Part shown: positions 1 through 6,863 of the stretch, one piece after another
How positions within the stretch are numbered: the first letter of the stretch is position 1
Layout of the letters: each line of letters opens with the position of its first letter
NCBI GenBank assembly: GCA_903920215.1
Contig: CAIXLG010000022.1
Span: forward strand, 1 to 39,466
Source of the DNA: an uncultured Chlorobiaceae bacterium
GTDB lineage: Bacteria > Bacteroidota > Chlorobiia > Chlorobiales > Chlorobiaceae
DNA length: 39,466 nt
Reading direction: 5' to 3'
Translations under genes and position numbers: made by a program
Notes under the pieces: model-generated
Databases searched by the model: none
Told to the model about the DNA's origin: nothing
What the model saw: the letters and a program-made list of their open reading frames with translations, nothing else

Positions 1-2
1 TA

Positions 3-110
3 TGCCCGCCAGGCATCAAAGTAAGTGATGCTGCATTTAAAAAAATTCACATTCTACGAAATGAATTTCATGGTGAATGGAACTATAAAATTGAGCCGAA
101 TCTCGATTAA
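3..110 (+). CDS. 3' end of an ISAzo13-type transposase (partial, cut by window edge)
   Basis: The open frame entering from the left edge ends at a TAA at 108-110 and reads CPPGIKVSDAAFKKIHI followed by LRNEFHGEWNYKIEPNLD. The ending FHGEWNY-x-I-x-P is the usual C-terminus of the ISAzo13 (Rhodopirellula-type) transposase family as I remember it. Only about 35 residues are visible, so I cannot say whether the element is intact. The terminal inverted repeat expected downstream was not recognised in 111-418. Family assignment is by motif memory only. Confidence 0.65.
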   Translation, partial: CPPGIKVSDAAFKKIHILRNEFHGEWNYKIEPNLD

Positions 111-418
111 ATTGTTATAGTTATTTATTAACGATTACTTAGTATAAGCAGGCGTGCAAAACGGTGCATTGGATGGTGTGGATTTGGGCTGGGGAAGCTT
201 TAAAGGAACGAATCAATGAATAAAAGCTGTTTAAAGAATAACTCTAAACTTGCTCTCTGTAATCCTGATTGCATTGGTTTTTTACTTGTTTGGCATGTGA
301 ACTGGAATGGTTTTGGATTGTAAAATTCCTGTAAATTATCGCCGGAAAGCGAAGTTGAGAATAGCATCTAAAATATTGTTATATATAATATTATAGGGAT
401 ATAATTTTTATTTTTTAT
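111..418. other. AT-rich stretch between transposase end and msrB
   Basis: No gene is supported here. The segment should hold the right end of the IS element and the msrB promoter. Two TATAAT-like hexamers lie at 384-389 and 400-405, 14-30 bases before the msrB start, but no convincing partner -35 was found. There is no Shine-Dalgarno sequence before the msrB ATG. Confidence 0.4.
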
Positions 419-949
419 ATGAAACAGCTCTTGTTACTGCTGCTTGTGTTTGCAGCTCTCCTTTTTTCTTCTACTGCACCAGCGGAAAACATCAAGACAC
501 CCAAAAAAATGGAACAGCAAAAGCCCTCCAATCCATATTATTCCCGTACTGATACCAGGAAACTCAATCTGCCCGATGCGGTGTGGAAGAAGGTGCTCTC
601 ACCTGAGGTATATGCGGTAGCCCGTAAAAAAGAGACCGAGTCTGCATTTTCCGGCAAGTTCTGGGACTATACCGGTAAGGGTACCTACTACTGTGCGGCA
701 TGTGGAAACGCACTTTTTCGTTCAGATGCCAAATTTGCCTCAACCTGCGGCTGGCCGAGTTTTTTTGAGGAGGTGCGAAAAGGAAGTGTAACCTATATCC
801 CGGATCGCTCTTATGGCATGGTAAGGACTGAGGCCCTCTGTGGAAGGTGCGGCGCACATCTCGGCCATCTCTTTGACGACGGCCCGCCCCCAACCGGAAA
901 GCGCTATTGCATGAACTCTGTTGTGCTCGATTTCGTCCCGGGTAAATAA
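419..949 (+). CDS. msrB: Peptide-methionine (R)-S-oxide reductase, exported
   Basis: MsrB reduces methionine-R-sulfoxide in oxidised proteins. The 176-residue product begins with a signal-peptide-like segment (residues 1-22, Lys then a long Leu/Ala run ending in APA), so it should act in the periplasm. The two zinc-binding CxxC pairs are C92/C95 and C141/C144. The catalytic Cys is C164 in the RYCMNS motif; C110 in TCGWPSF is at the site where a resolving Cys or other residue is found in the family. The last residues read VVLDFVPGK, where the normal tail may have been replaced: the coding sequence for VLDFVP recurs at 2052-2070, followed in frame by a different tail. It faces emrB, with the dinD insertion between them. 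Confidence 0.93.
   Translation: MKQLLLLLLVFAALLFSSTAPAENIKTPKKMEQQKPSNPYYSRTDTRKLNLPDAVWKKVLSPEVYAVARKKETESAFSGKFWDYTGKGTYYCAACGNALFRSDAKFASTCGWPSFFEEVRKGSVTYIPDRSYGMVRTEALCGRCGAHLGHLFDDGPPPTGKRYCMNSVVLDFVPGK
921..939 (+). repeat. Left copy of 19-bp direct repeat inside msrB
   Basis: The sequence ttgtgctcgatttcgtccc is identical to 2052-2070. It codes for VLDFVP near the msrB C-terminus. The offset between copies is 1131 bp. The two copies bracket dinD like the ends of an integrated segment. Confidence 0.85.
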
Positions 950-970
950 TATTCAGTTGACAATCAGGGT

Positions 971-1807
971 TTATTTCTTTTTCACAGTCTTGAGTAGTTT
1001 CTTTTCATCCCCGTCAAGATTGCGCTGAACCTTCTTGACATCTTCTGCGCGTGGTAAGGTTTCGGGTTTAACTCCACGCTCAATGAGCATCTTCCTTACA
1101 GCCTTATTATTTTCTACATGCTCGTAAGATATGGCATGTTCATTCGATAAATCTTTATCGATAACGTTATGACTGGTCAACTCAGTAGCAAAGTCTTTTG
1201 CTTTCATGGTCAACGTAGGTAAGAAATCAGCCAATGGACGTCCTTCCGGGACTGTAAGCTTCTTTTTCATTTCGAATGTTGTATATCCTCCAAACAACGC
1301 CTGATCACCACGTGAACGAATGAGTGCAAAACCTTTGTCGTCAACCCCACGTTCATAAATGATTCCGGATAATTTTTTCTCCGATTTTGATAGTCTTTCT
1401 CTGGCTGTAACACGATCAACATCCAGTAACCTTTGCGCAATAATTTCTTGCTTACGAGTTTGAACCGCGAAATAAGTTTGGGCAAAAGCGATTTCACTTT
1501 TAGACGGGTCTCCATTTTGAGCAACCAGGTAGCACGCATAACGCGTAAGAGCCACATCCTCAATTTCTCTTTGCCCCCCTTTCCCCAACTCGATCATTTT
1601 GTTGATATCAACAAAATGATCGGCCACAACAATTCCTGCATTATGGCAGGCTGTTTTCCCTTTATCGATGACTTTTATGAAGTTTCGCCACTCCTTGTAT
1701 CCTAGATGTTCCTGCAGATATCGTGCACTCCAAAATTCCATCCCGTGGAAGATGTAACATGCGCCTTCAAATTTTTGAAAGAGCTCGATTATAAGTTCTT
1801 GCTTCAT
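971..1807 (-). CDS. dinD: DinD-like DNA-damage-inducible protein
   Basis: The 278-residue protein matches the DinD family in length (E. coli DinD is about 275) and in sequence features: an N-terminal BRO/KilA-N-like region with FHGMEFWSARYLQEHLGY and the block LTRYACYLVAQNGDPSK, then a charged central part with SEKKLSGIIYERGVDDKGF and a basic C-terminus. E. coli DinD is an SOS-induced protein that acts against RecA-dependent activities; the role here is inferred from the family only. A candidate promoter reads on the minus strand with TATAAT at 1827-1832 and TTGCGA at 1852-1857 (19-bp spacer). No recognisable LexA box was found. The gene occurs alone inside the direct-repeat-bounded segment at the msrB 3' end, which suggests acquisition. 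Confidence 0.82.
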   Translation of the reverse strand: MKQELIIELFQKFEGACYIFHGMEFWSARYLQEHLGYKEWRNFIKVIDKGKTACHNAGIVVADHFVDINKMIELGKGGQREIEDVALTRYACYLVAQNGDPSKSEIAFAQTYFAVQTRKQEIIAQRLLDVDRVTARERLSKSEKKLSGIIYERGVDDKGFALIRSRGDQALFGGYTTFEMKKKLTVPEGRPLADFLPTLTMKAKDFATELTSHNVIDKDLSNEHAISYEHVENNKAVRKMLIERGVKPETLPRAEDVKKVQRNLDGDEKKLLKTVKKK

Positions 1808-2051
1808 ACCCTATCAATTGCAGTTGATTATATGTAAAAATACGTAAAATATCGCAATTTTTGGGAGTTAAGCGAAGATTTGGAAAAATAACCGATGCTG
1901 CGGTTTCGGTTCTTCTAATCATAGCGATAATATGAAAAACATCAGATCAAGTATGCTGGTGAGCTATGAATCGGAGAACACAAAATTCGAAGGAAGTTTT
2001 GAAGAATTTAGAGAAATCCTATCCTTCAACAGGATCTATCATCTGTTCTTT

Positions 2052-2070
2052 TTGTGCTCGATTTCGTCCC
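2052..2070 (+). repeat. Right copy of 19-bp direct repeat
   Basis: Identical to 921-939. The flanks differ: g versus t before the repeat and g versus c after it, so the exact match is 19 bp. Confidence 0.85.
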
Positions 2071-2101
2071 CGACAAGCAGGGAGTCAAAAAAGGCAAATA
2101 G
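2054..2101 (+). pseudogene. Displaced 3' tail of msrB
   Basis: In the same phase as msrB, this stretch reads VLDFVPDKQGVKKGK and stops with TAG at 2099-2101. The first six residues equal those of the intact msrB at 923-940; the next nine would be the tail msrB had before the insertion. The stop lies three bases from the emrB stop codon (2105-2107), a spacing natural for two convergent genes. The tail has no start codon of its own. Confidence 0.6.
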
Positions 2102-2104
2102 GGG

Positions 2105-3724
2105 TCAGTGTGCAGATGAAAGATCGACCTTTTCCCCTTTTGGTATCCTGATCAGTAGGAGCAGAGGCAAAGCAAGTGCAAAAAGGAGCGCAATAAGCAT
2201 GAATGCATCCATGTAAGCCAGATGGTGGCTTTGAACAGTAACGGTGCCTTCAAGCGCCTTTATGCCTGCAAGCTCAGCCTCATGCGGTGACAGGCCCGCT
2301 TTCATGGTGGCAAGCTGCTGTAAGCTCTCAAGCCTTGCGACCGCGGCGGTGTCATAGGGCGAAAGGTGGCTGAGAAGCTCCACCCTGTGTGCCGCTACCC
2401 GCCTTGCGATATAGGTATTGGTAATCGCAATGCCGAACGAACCGCCAAGCTGGCGTACCATGTTATTGAGCCCTGTAGCCTGTCCGATGTCTTTGCCATG
2501 CAGCCCTGCAACAGCGAGCATGGTAACGGGAATGAAAATAAACCCAAGCCCGAAACCGCGTAACAGAAGTATCCAGAAAAAGTTATCCGATCCTGACTGC
2601 ATGGTTTGCTGACCGAGTTCCCAGCAGAAAACGGTAAAGGACACCATACCGACAGCCATCACCTTTTTAGGGGAGATACCCCGTTGCAGCGCTATGCCGA
2701 GCGGAAGCGAGATTATTCCAGTGACAATTGTGCTTGGAAAAAGCACCAGCCCTGTCAAGAGGGCGGTAAAACCGAGCAGCCGTTGTACAAACACAGGAAA
2801 GATAAAGAGAGAGCCATAGAGGCCATAACCAACAATAAAGGTAAGTACTGCTCCAATTGCCAGGTTTTTGCTTCGGGCCAGCACTCTCAAGTCAACTGCA
2901 GGTTCATCTGTGTGCAGCTCCCACCAGACAAAACCCAGAAGTGAAATAGCGGCTATGAGGGTAAACCAGGTGATATAGGGTGTTTCAAACCAGTCTTTTG
3001 CCTCTCCCCGTTCAAGAATGAACTGCAGCGAGCCAATGCCGACAGCAAGCAGCCCTATGCCCGCCCAGTCAATTTTAGAAACCGTGTGCTGGACTTTTGG
3101 CTCTCTGAGAAAGGTGAAAGCAGACCATGCGGCAAGCAGCCCGACCGGGATGTTGACGAAAAAGCACCACTCCCAGGCAAAATAGTCAACAAGAAAGCCC
3201 CCGAGCAGCGGGCCTATAGTGGGGCCGAGCACAAGTCCCATGGAAAAGATACCGGTGGCCTTGCCACGCTCTTCGGGCCGGTATGTTTCATAAAGGATAG
3301 CTTGTGATGTCGGCAGGAGCGCACCACCACCGAGACCTTGAAGAAAGCGGAAAACCACAAGTGCCCAGATATTCGGGGCCATGCCGCAAAGCAGGGAGGC
3401 AAAGGTAAAAAGCAGAATCGAACCAATGTAGTAGTTTCGCCGTCCAAGCAGGTTGCCGAGAAAGCCTGAAAGGGGAATTACAATAACGTTGGCAATGGCA
3501 TAACTGGTGATGACCCATGCTGCATCATCGATACTCGCACCAAGGTTCCCGCTGATCTGGGTGAGCGCTACATTCACAATGGTGGTGTCGATCAGTTCAA
3601 GCATGGCTGAAACGATCACCGTCAAGGTGATGATTATTTTTCTGAACCCGGTGTCATAGGTTTGGGCTGGATTCGGCAGCATTGCCGCTACCGCAACCCC
3701 ATTCTGTTGTTCAACTCTTGCCAT
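2105..3724 (-). CDS. emrB: EmrB-type multidrug efflux permease (MFS, DHA2 family)
   Basis: A 539-residue inner-membrane transporter expected to have 14 membrane segments and to export hydrophobic compounds by proton antiport. The DHA2 signature in the first helix is LELIDTTIVNVAL (about residues 42-54). The antiporter motif C region GLVLGPTIGPLLGG is present at about 165-178, and a motif-A-like SGFLGNLLGRRNYY follows helix 2. The C-terminus ends in a short basic cytoplasmic tail. It is the last gene of tolC-usp-emrA-emrB, so it should work with EmrA and TolC as a tripartite pump. It is separated from emrA by 113 bp that contain a hairpin-forming repeat, which could reduce its expression relative to emrA. 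Substrate is not predictable. Confidence 0.92.
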   Translation of the reverse strand: MARVEQQNGVAVAAMLPNPAQTYDTGFRKIIITLTVIVSAMLELIDTTIVNVALTQISGNLGASIDDAAWVITSYAIANVIVIPLSGFLGNLLGRRNYYIGSILLFTFASLLCGMAPNIWALVVFRFLQGLGGGALLPTSQAILYETYRPEERGKATGIFSMGLVLGPTIGPLLGGFLVDYFAWEWCFFVNIPVGLLAAWSAFTFLREPKVQHTVSKIDWAGIGLLAVGIGSLQFILERGEAKDWFETPYITWFTLIAAISLLGFVWWELHTDEPAVDLRVLARSKNLAIGAVLTFIVGYGLYGSLFIFPVFVQRLLGFTALLTGLVLFPSTIVTGIISLPLGIALQRGISPKKVMAVGMVSFTVFCWELGQQTMQSGSDNFFWILLLRGFGLGFIFIPVTMLAVAGLHGKDIGQATGLNNMVRQLGGSFGIAITNTYIARRVAAHRVELLSHLSPYDTAAVARLESLQQLATMKAGLSPHEAELAGIKALEGTVTVQSHHLAYMDAFMLIALLFALALPLLLLIRIPKGEKVDLSSAH

Positions 3725-3780
3725 TTGTTGCTTACGCTTTCTTATCAGTAATTGCTGTCCTTTCTTCTAACCTGCTCCTT

Positions 3781-3816
3781 TGTCATTCCGAACCCCCCTT
3801 GCGGGGTGAGGAATCT
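3781..3816 (+). repeat. Dispersed short repeat, hairpin variant, between emrA and emrB
   Basis: This starts gtcattccgaac and ends gtgaggaatct, like the copies at 8984-9010 and 10822-10848, but its middle is expanded into a small C-run/G-run hairpin (cccc-ccttgc-gggg). It lies in the emrA-emrB gap and would be transcribed as part of the operon. Confidence 0.6.
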
Positions 3817-3837
3817 ATCTTGACGATCGAGCCTATC

Positions 3838-4836
3838 TCATTTAATCTTAACGTCCACAACCACGTTCATGCCGGCAGCAAGCTGATGATCCTTGTCAGG
3901 CTGTTCGGTAAAGACGATTTTGACTGGAACACGTTGCGTCACCTTTATAAAGTTGCCGCTTGCATTGTCGGGTGGAAGCAGGGTGAACTTTGCACCGGTA
4001 CCCGCTGAGAGAGACTCCACCTTCCCTTTGAACTCTTTATCAGGGAATGCATCAACCTTGATGGTCACTGGCAGTCCGGGATGTATTTTGTCAAGCTGGG
4101 TCTCCTTGAAATTCGCAACAACCCATAGCTCGCTGCTGCCGACCAGAGCAATGAGTTGCTGCCCTGGGGTAACGTATTGGCCGGGTTCTATATTCTTTTT
4201 TGAGATATGTCCTGCAGCCGGTGCTATAATGTTGGTGTAGGATAACTGCAGTTCAGCGTTGTGGAGTTCCGCTTCCTTCAGTCTGACCTGTGCGGCAGCA
4301 GCTTTCTGCTGTCCTACTGTTGCAGAATGTTGTGATGAGGATGCGTCGGCACCGGCACGGATGGCATCAAATTCAGCCTGTGAGATCACATCTTGCTGCC
4401 GAAGGGTGCTGTTTCGCCGGAGATCGGCGCCGAGTTTCCGTTCGGTAGCTGATGCTGCTCCTGCGTTTGCTTCTGCCGCAAGAACGGATGCACGGGCATT
4501 CTGCAGGGCAGCTTCTGCCATTTCTCGTTTGATCCGGTAATCCGGAATATCAAGGATGATGAGAGTGTCACCCTTCTTTACTTGTTGATTGGTTTCTACA
4601 CGTACTTCATGTACAGTTCCGGGAATTCGTGAAATGATCGGATAGACATCTCCTTCAATCTGGGCGTTGTCCGTTTCAACGTACTGAAAAGAGTGGTAGA
4701 GGGTCATGCCGCCCCAGATCAGTCCGACAGTAATAACAACACCTGCAATAATGATGCGCAGCGGATTCGATGCCTTTACAGGGTCTTTGCCGGAGGTCGG
4801 GTTTCCAGGGATTGTCTTTGAATCAGTTTGTTCCAT
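3838..4836 (-). CDS. emrA: EmrA-type membrane fusion protein (HlyD family)
   Basis: The 332-residue product links an inner-membrane EmrB pump to an outer-membrane TolC channel. I place the start at the ATG at 4836 (MEQTDSK) because it lies one base after the upstream usp stop codon (4838-4840); a longer in-frame start at 4893 would run into usp. One membrane segment lies at about residues 27-49 (LRIIIAGVVITVGLIWGGM). It is followed by a biotinyl-lipoyl-like half (QIEGDVYPIISRIPGTVHEV), an alpha-hairpin of about residues 105-190, and the second lipoyl half and beta-barrel (LSYTNIIAPAAGHISKKNI onwards). Second-last gene of the efflux operon. Confidence 0.92.
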   Translation of the reverse strand: MEQTDSKTIPGNPTSGKDPVKASNPLRIIIAGVVITVGLIWGGMTLYHSFQYVETDNAQIEGDVYPIISRIPGTVHEVRVETNQQVKKGDTLIILDIPDYRIKREMAEAALQNARASVLAAEANAGAASATERKLGADLRRNSTLRQQDVISQAEFDAIRAGADASSSQHSATVGQQKAAAAQVRLKEAELHNAELQLSYTNIIAPAAGHISKKNIEPGQYVTPGQQLIALVGSSELWVVANFKETQLDKIHPGLPVTIKVDAFPDKEFKGKVESLSAGTGAKFTLLPPDNASGNFIKVTQRVPVKIVFTEQPDKDHQLAAGMNVVVDVKIK

Positions 4837-4837
4837 G

Positions 4838-5305
4838 TTATTGCTTGTTGTTGTCGTGAAGAGTATCATTTTGAAGATTGTCCTGAACTGCATTCCCGTT
4901 GTTGTTCGGCATTTTAAGAATCACAACCGGGCATGGAGCCTGCCGCATAACTGTTTCTGCAGTGCTTCCAACAAGAAGCCGTCCTATGGCAGTGGTGCCG
5001 TGCGAACCCAGGAGAATCATATCTGCGTTATGTTCTTTTGCATAAACGAGAATCTCTGCAGCAGGGTCGCCATATGCAACACTGAATACGGTGTCAGCTT
5101 TACGTTGAGAAAGCATGTCGCTGTATCGCGAAAATTCATGCAAGTGTTTTCTCAGCAGGTGATCATGATTGTTTTCTGCCGGCGCCACATAGAGAAGAGT
5201 GAGTTCTACATCACAAGAGTATATCGCGGCTGCATAACGCACTATAGAATCCGCAGCAGTGGAAAAATCTACGGCGCAGATTATTTTTTTAAGCGAAGTC
5301 GTCAT
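4838..5305 (-). CDS. Universal stress protein, UspA family
   Basis: A 155-residue single-domain UspA protein, cytoplasmic. It starts with the typical first strand KKIICAVDFS and carries the ATP-binding signature of the ATP-binding subclass, G-x2-G-x9-G-S, in GSHGTTAIGRLLVGSTAE, followed by CPVVIL. The start at 5305 (MTTSLKK) is one base after the tolC stop codon (5307-5309); a start at 5332 would lie inside tolC. A tail of about 20 Asn/Asp-rich residues follows the domain. It is sandwiched between efflux genes with one-base gaps on each side, so it must be co-transcribed. Its role there is unknown; sensing nucleotide or stress state of the cell is a guess. Confidence 0.9.
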   Translation of the reverse strand: MTTSLKKIICAVDFSTAADSIVRYAAAIYSCDVELTLLYVAPAENNHDHLLRKHLHEFSRYSDMLSQRKADTVFSVAYGDPAAEILVYAKEHNADMILLGSHGTTAIGRLLVGSTAETVMRQAPCPVVILKMPNNNGNAVQDNLQNDTLHDNNKQ

Positions 5306-5306
5306 G

Positions 5307-6620
5307 TTACCAGAAAATCTCCCCGGTTGCACGTTTCAGCGTATAGTTTCTTATTACATAGGTATAGCCAGCCTGGAGTCTCGCAAGTTCTGCCTCGGAA
5401 AGTGACGCTTCAGTGTTAAGCAGGTCGAGTACTGTCGCCATGCCGTTTTCATACCGCGCTCTCACATGTTCGGCTGCAAGCTTGGCTTGTTGCACCTGTA
5501 CTTCAGTCGTAGTTATTTTTTCCGATGCGGTTTCGAGGGCATGGGTTGTCTCTTCGACATCTGATTTGACCTGCTGCTGGGTATCAAACTTTCGGTTCGC
5601 AGCGGCATGCATGAGAGCTGTCGCCTCCTGACGTTCAGCACTGGTTTTGAATCCGCTGAAAAGAGGTACCTCAAGATGCAGGCTGCCCACAAAATTTTCA
5701 CGGATTTCATTAATATCAGGCATGAGGCCATTGGTGACACCGTAGGATGCGCTGCCGGATATTACAGGAAGTCCGTCTTTCATCGCGATGGAGCGTTGCT
5801 GTTCAGCGGCATGTTCATGTTCGTTGGCAAGTTGCATCTCAAGGCGCTGTTCCAAGGCGTGCTTTACAAGTTCGGTGTTTTCATGACCAGTCGGAGTGAC
5901 AGCAAACGATCCCTGAATATTGAGCGGCACGTTGTCCGCGATACCTGTCAGGCGTCGCAGGGTCAGTTCCTGGCGGAGCCGCTCATGCCGCAAATCAAGC
6001 ATTTTGCTCTTTGCAGCTGCGATTCGTACTTCGGTGGAAAGAACATCAAATCTGGTCGCAGCACCTGTTTTGTAGCGTTTTGTTGTGAAGTCGAGAGCCT
6101 TGCTGAGTGCTGTGATCTCTTTCTCTTCCACCTTTATATTTTCCCTTATAAACAGAATCCCGTAAAAGAGTTGAACAGCCTGAAACGAGAGCTCTCTTCG
6201 GGATAGTTCAAGAGTATGTTCAGCTGTTTTTTTCCCTGTCTTCGCCAGATCGACCGTAGAGCCTCTTTTACCGAAGTCAAACAGGGTTGCCTTGGCGGTG
6301 ACTTTAGCTTCATAGTTGTTATTTGGGGCAAACTTGAGCATGGGACTTCCAAAAAAGCTCATTTCAGAAACAGGGTCAAGATAGGTGTACCCCGCGCTGG
6401 CTGAGATCTGTGGAAAATATGCGCTTCTGCTCTGGGTAATTCGGGCATCGGCCGCACCTATATCATCGGCCGCAGCCTTCAATGCCGGATTGTTTTCACG
6501 GACCATGCGTATCGTTTTTTCAATCGTAAGCGGTTCTTCAGCACCCATTGCCAGTAAAGGCCAGGAAAGCATCAGTGCAGTTGCTGCGACTCTAACAGTT
6601 CCTGTCAAAATTCTATTCAT
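5307..6620 (-). CDS. tolC: TolC-type outer-membrane efflux protein
   Basis: The 437-residue protein forms the outer-membrane and periplasmic channel for the EmrAB pump. I place the start at the ATG at 6620 (MNRILTG), because what follows is a signal peptide ending at about residue 25 (LLAMGAEE) and then the usual first helix of the family (LTIEKTIRMVRENNPALKAA). The open frame extends further upstream to 6893, but that part would read through the sigma-54-type promoter. Long alpha-helical stretches with internal duplication, typical of TolC, occupy about residues 45-430; SRSAYFPQISASAGYTY is the conserved strand region. It is the first gene of the operon. Confidence 0.9.
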   Translation of the reverse strand: MNRILTGTVRVAATALMLSWPLLAMGAEEPLTIEKTIRMVRENNPALKAAADDIGAADARITQSRSAYFPQISASAGYTYLDPVSEMSFFGSPMLKFAPNNNYEAKVTAKATLFDFGKRGSTVDLAKTGKKTAEHTLELSRRELSFQAVQLFYGILFIRENIKVEEKEITALSKALDFTTKRYKTGAATRFDVLSTEVRIAAAKSKMLDLRHERLRQELTLRRLTGIADNVPLNIQGSFAVTPTGHENTELVKHALEQRLEMQLANEHEHAAEQQRSIAMKDGLPVISGSASYGVTNGLMPDINEIRENFVGSLHLEVPLFSGFKTSAERQEATALMHAAANRKFDTQQQVKSDVEETTHALETASEKITTTEVQVQQAKLAAEHVRARYENGMATVLDLLNTEASLSEAELARLQAGYTYVIRNYTLKRATGEIFW

Positions 6621-6698
6621 AAGAGCTCGATGATTTGTTCTGTTATTGTTCTTATACATCCAGAAGCGTAGGCTTGAACATGTCATGTACACTATAAA

Positions 6699-6716
6699 TT
6701 GCAATTTACATGCCAG
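6699..6716 (-). promoter_or_regulatory. Sigma-54 (RpoN) -24/-12 type promoter for tolC-usp-emrAB
   Basis: Read on the minus strand the site is CTGGCATGTAAATTGCAA. It matches TGGCAc-N5-TTGCa with one change (T for C), and the invariant GG and GC are exactly 10 bases apart (GG = 6713-6714, GC = 6701-6702 on the complementary strand). Transcription would start near 6689, about 70 bases before the tolC ATG. The divergent neighbour is a sigma-54 activator. Confidence 0.8.
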
Positions 6717-6790
6717 ACAACGAAAACGGTGCAATAACAGCTGCAGCCCCTGTTCTATAAGGGGGTTAATTCTTGTTACTCGTGCATGGA

Positions 6791-6807
6791 TTCTGAAAAA
6801 GTCAGAA
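6791..6807. promoter_or_regulatory. Inverted repeat, candidate activator-binding site
   Basis: TTCTGA-AAAAG-TCAGAA has perfect 6-bp arms. It lies about 75-95 bp upstream of the -24 element, i.e. roughly 100-120 bp before the predicted start, the usual place for an enhancer site of a sigma-54 activator. It also overlaps the -35 region of a possible plus-strand promoter (TATACT at 6815-6820) for the activator gene, so binding could repress the activator's own transcription. Confidence 0.55.
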
Positions 6808-6863
6808 AATTCTGTATACTGTGTTCCTGATATTTCGGAATACCTTGAAACAACTATTGCGTT

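Larger units (their letters stand above)
940..2070. mobile_element. Candidate inserted segment carrying dinD (1131 bp)
   Basis: The segment lies between two exact 19-bp direct repeats. The left repeat is the 3' end of msrB; the right repeat is again in frame with a plausible msrB tail that stops at 2101, four bases before the end of the convergent emrB stop codon. The simplest reading is that a dinD-bearing fragment went into the msrB 3' end, repeating the target and supplying a new stop codon (taa at 947-949). No integrase, transposase or long inverted repeat was seen inside, so any enzyme must have acted in trans. A transfer by homologous recombination with a foreign msrB end would look similar. 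Confidence 0.55.

Noticed and set aside
1808-1860. LexA box before dinD
   Set aside because: E. coli dinD is SOS-controlled, but I found neither CTGT-N8-ACAG nor another known LexA palindrome here.
1932-2216. 94-residue plus-strand open frame after dinD
   Set aside because: It runs through the right repeat and into the emrB 3' end in another frame. The first 40 residues might be a broken gene of the inserted segment, but I recognise nothing in it.
4706-5419. 237-residue plus-strand open frame over emrA-usp-tolC
   Set aside because: It is antisense to three recognised genes packed with one-base gaps and has no recognisable domain.
6747-6764. CCCC/GGGG hairpin in the tolC-activator gap
   Set aside because: Four to five pairs with a 10-base loop; too short to distinguish from chance, although it lies between promoter and enhancer candidate.
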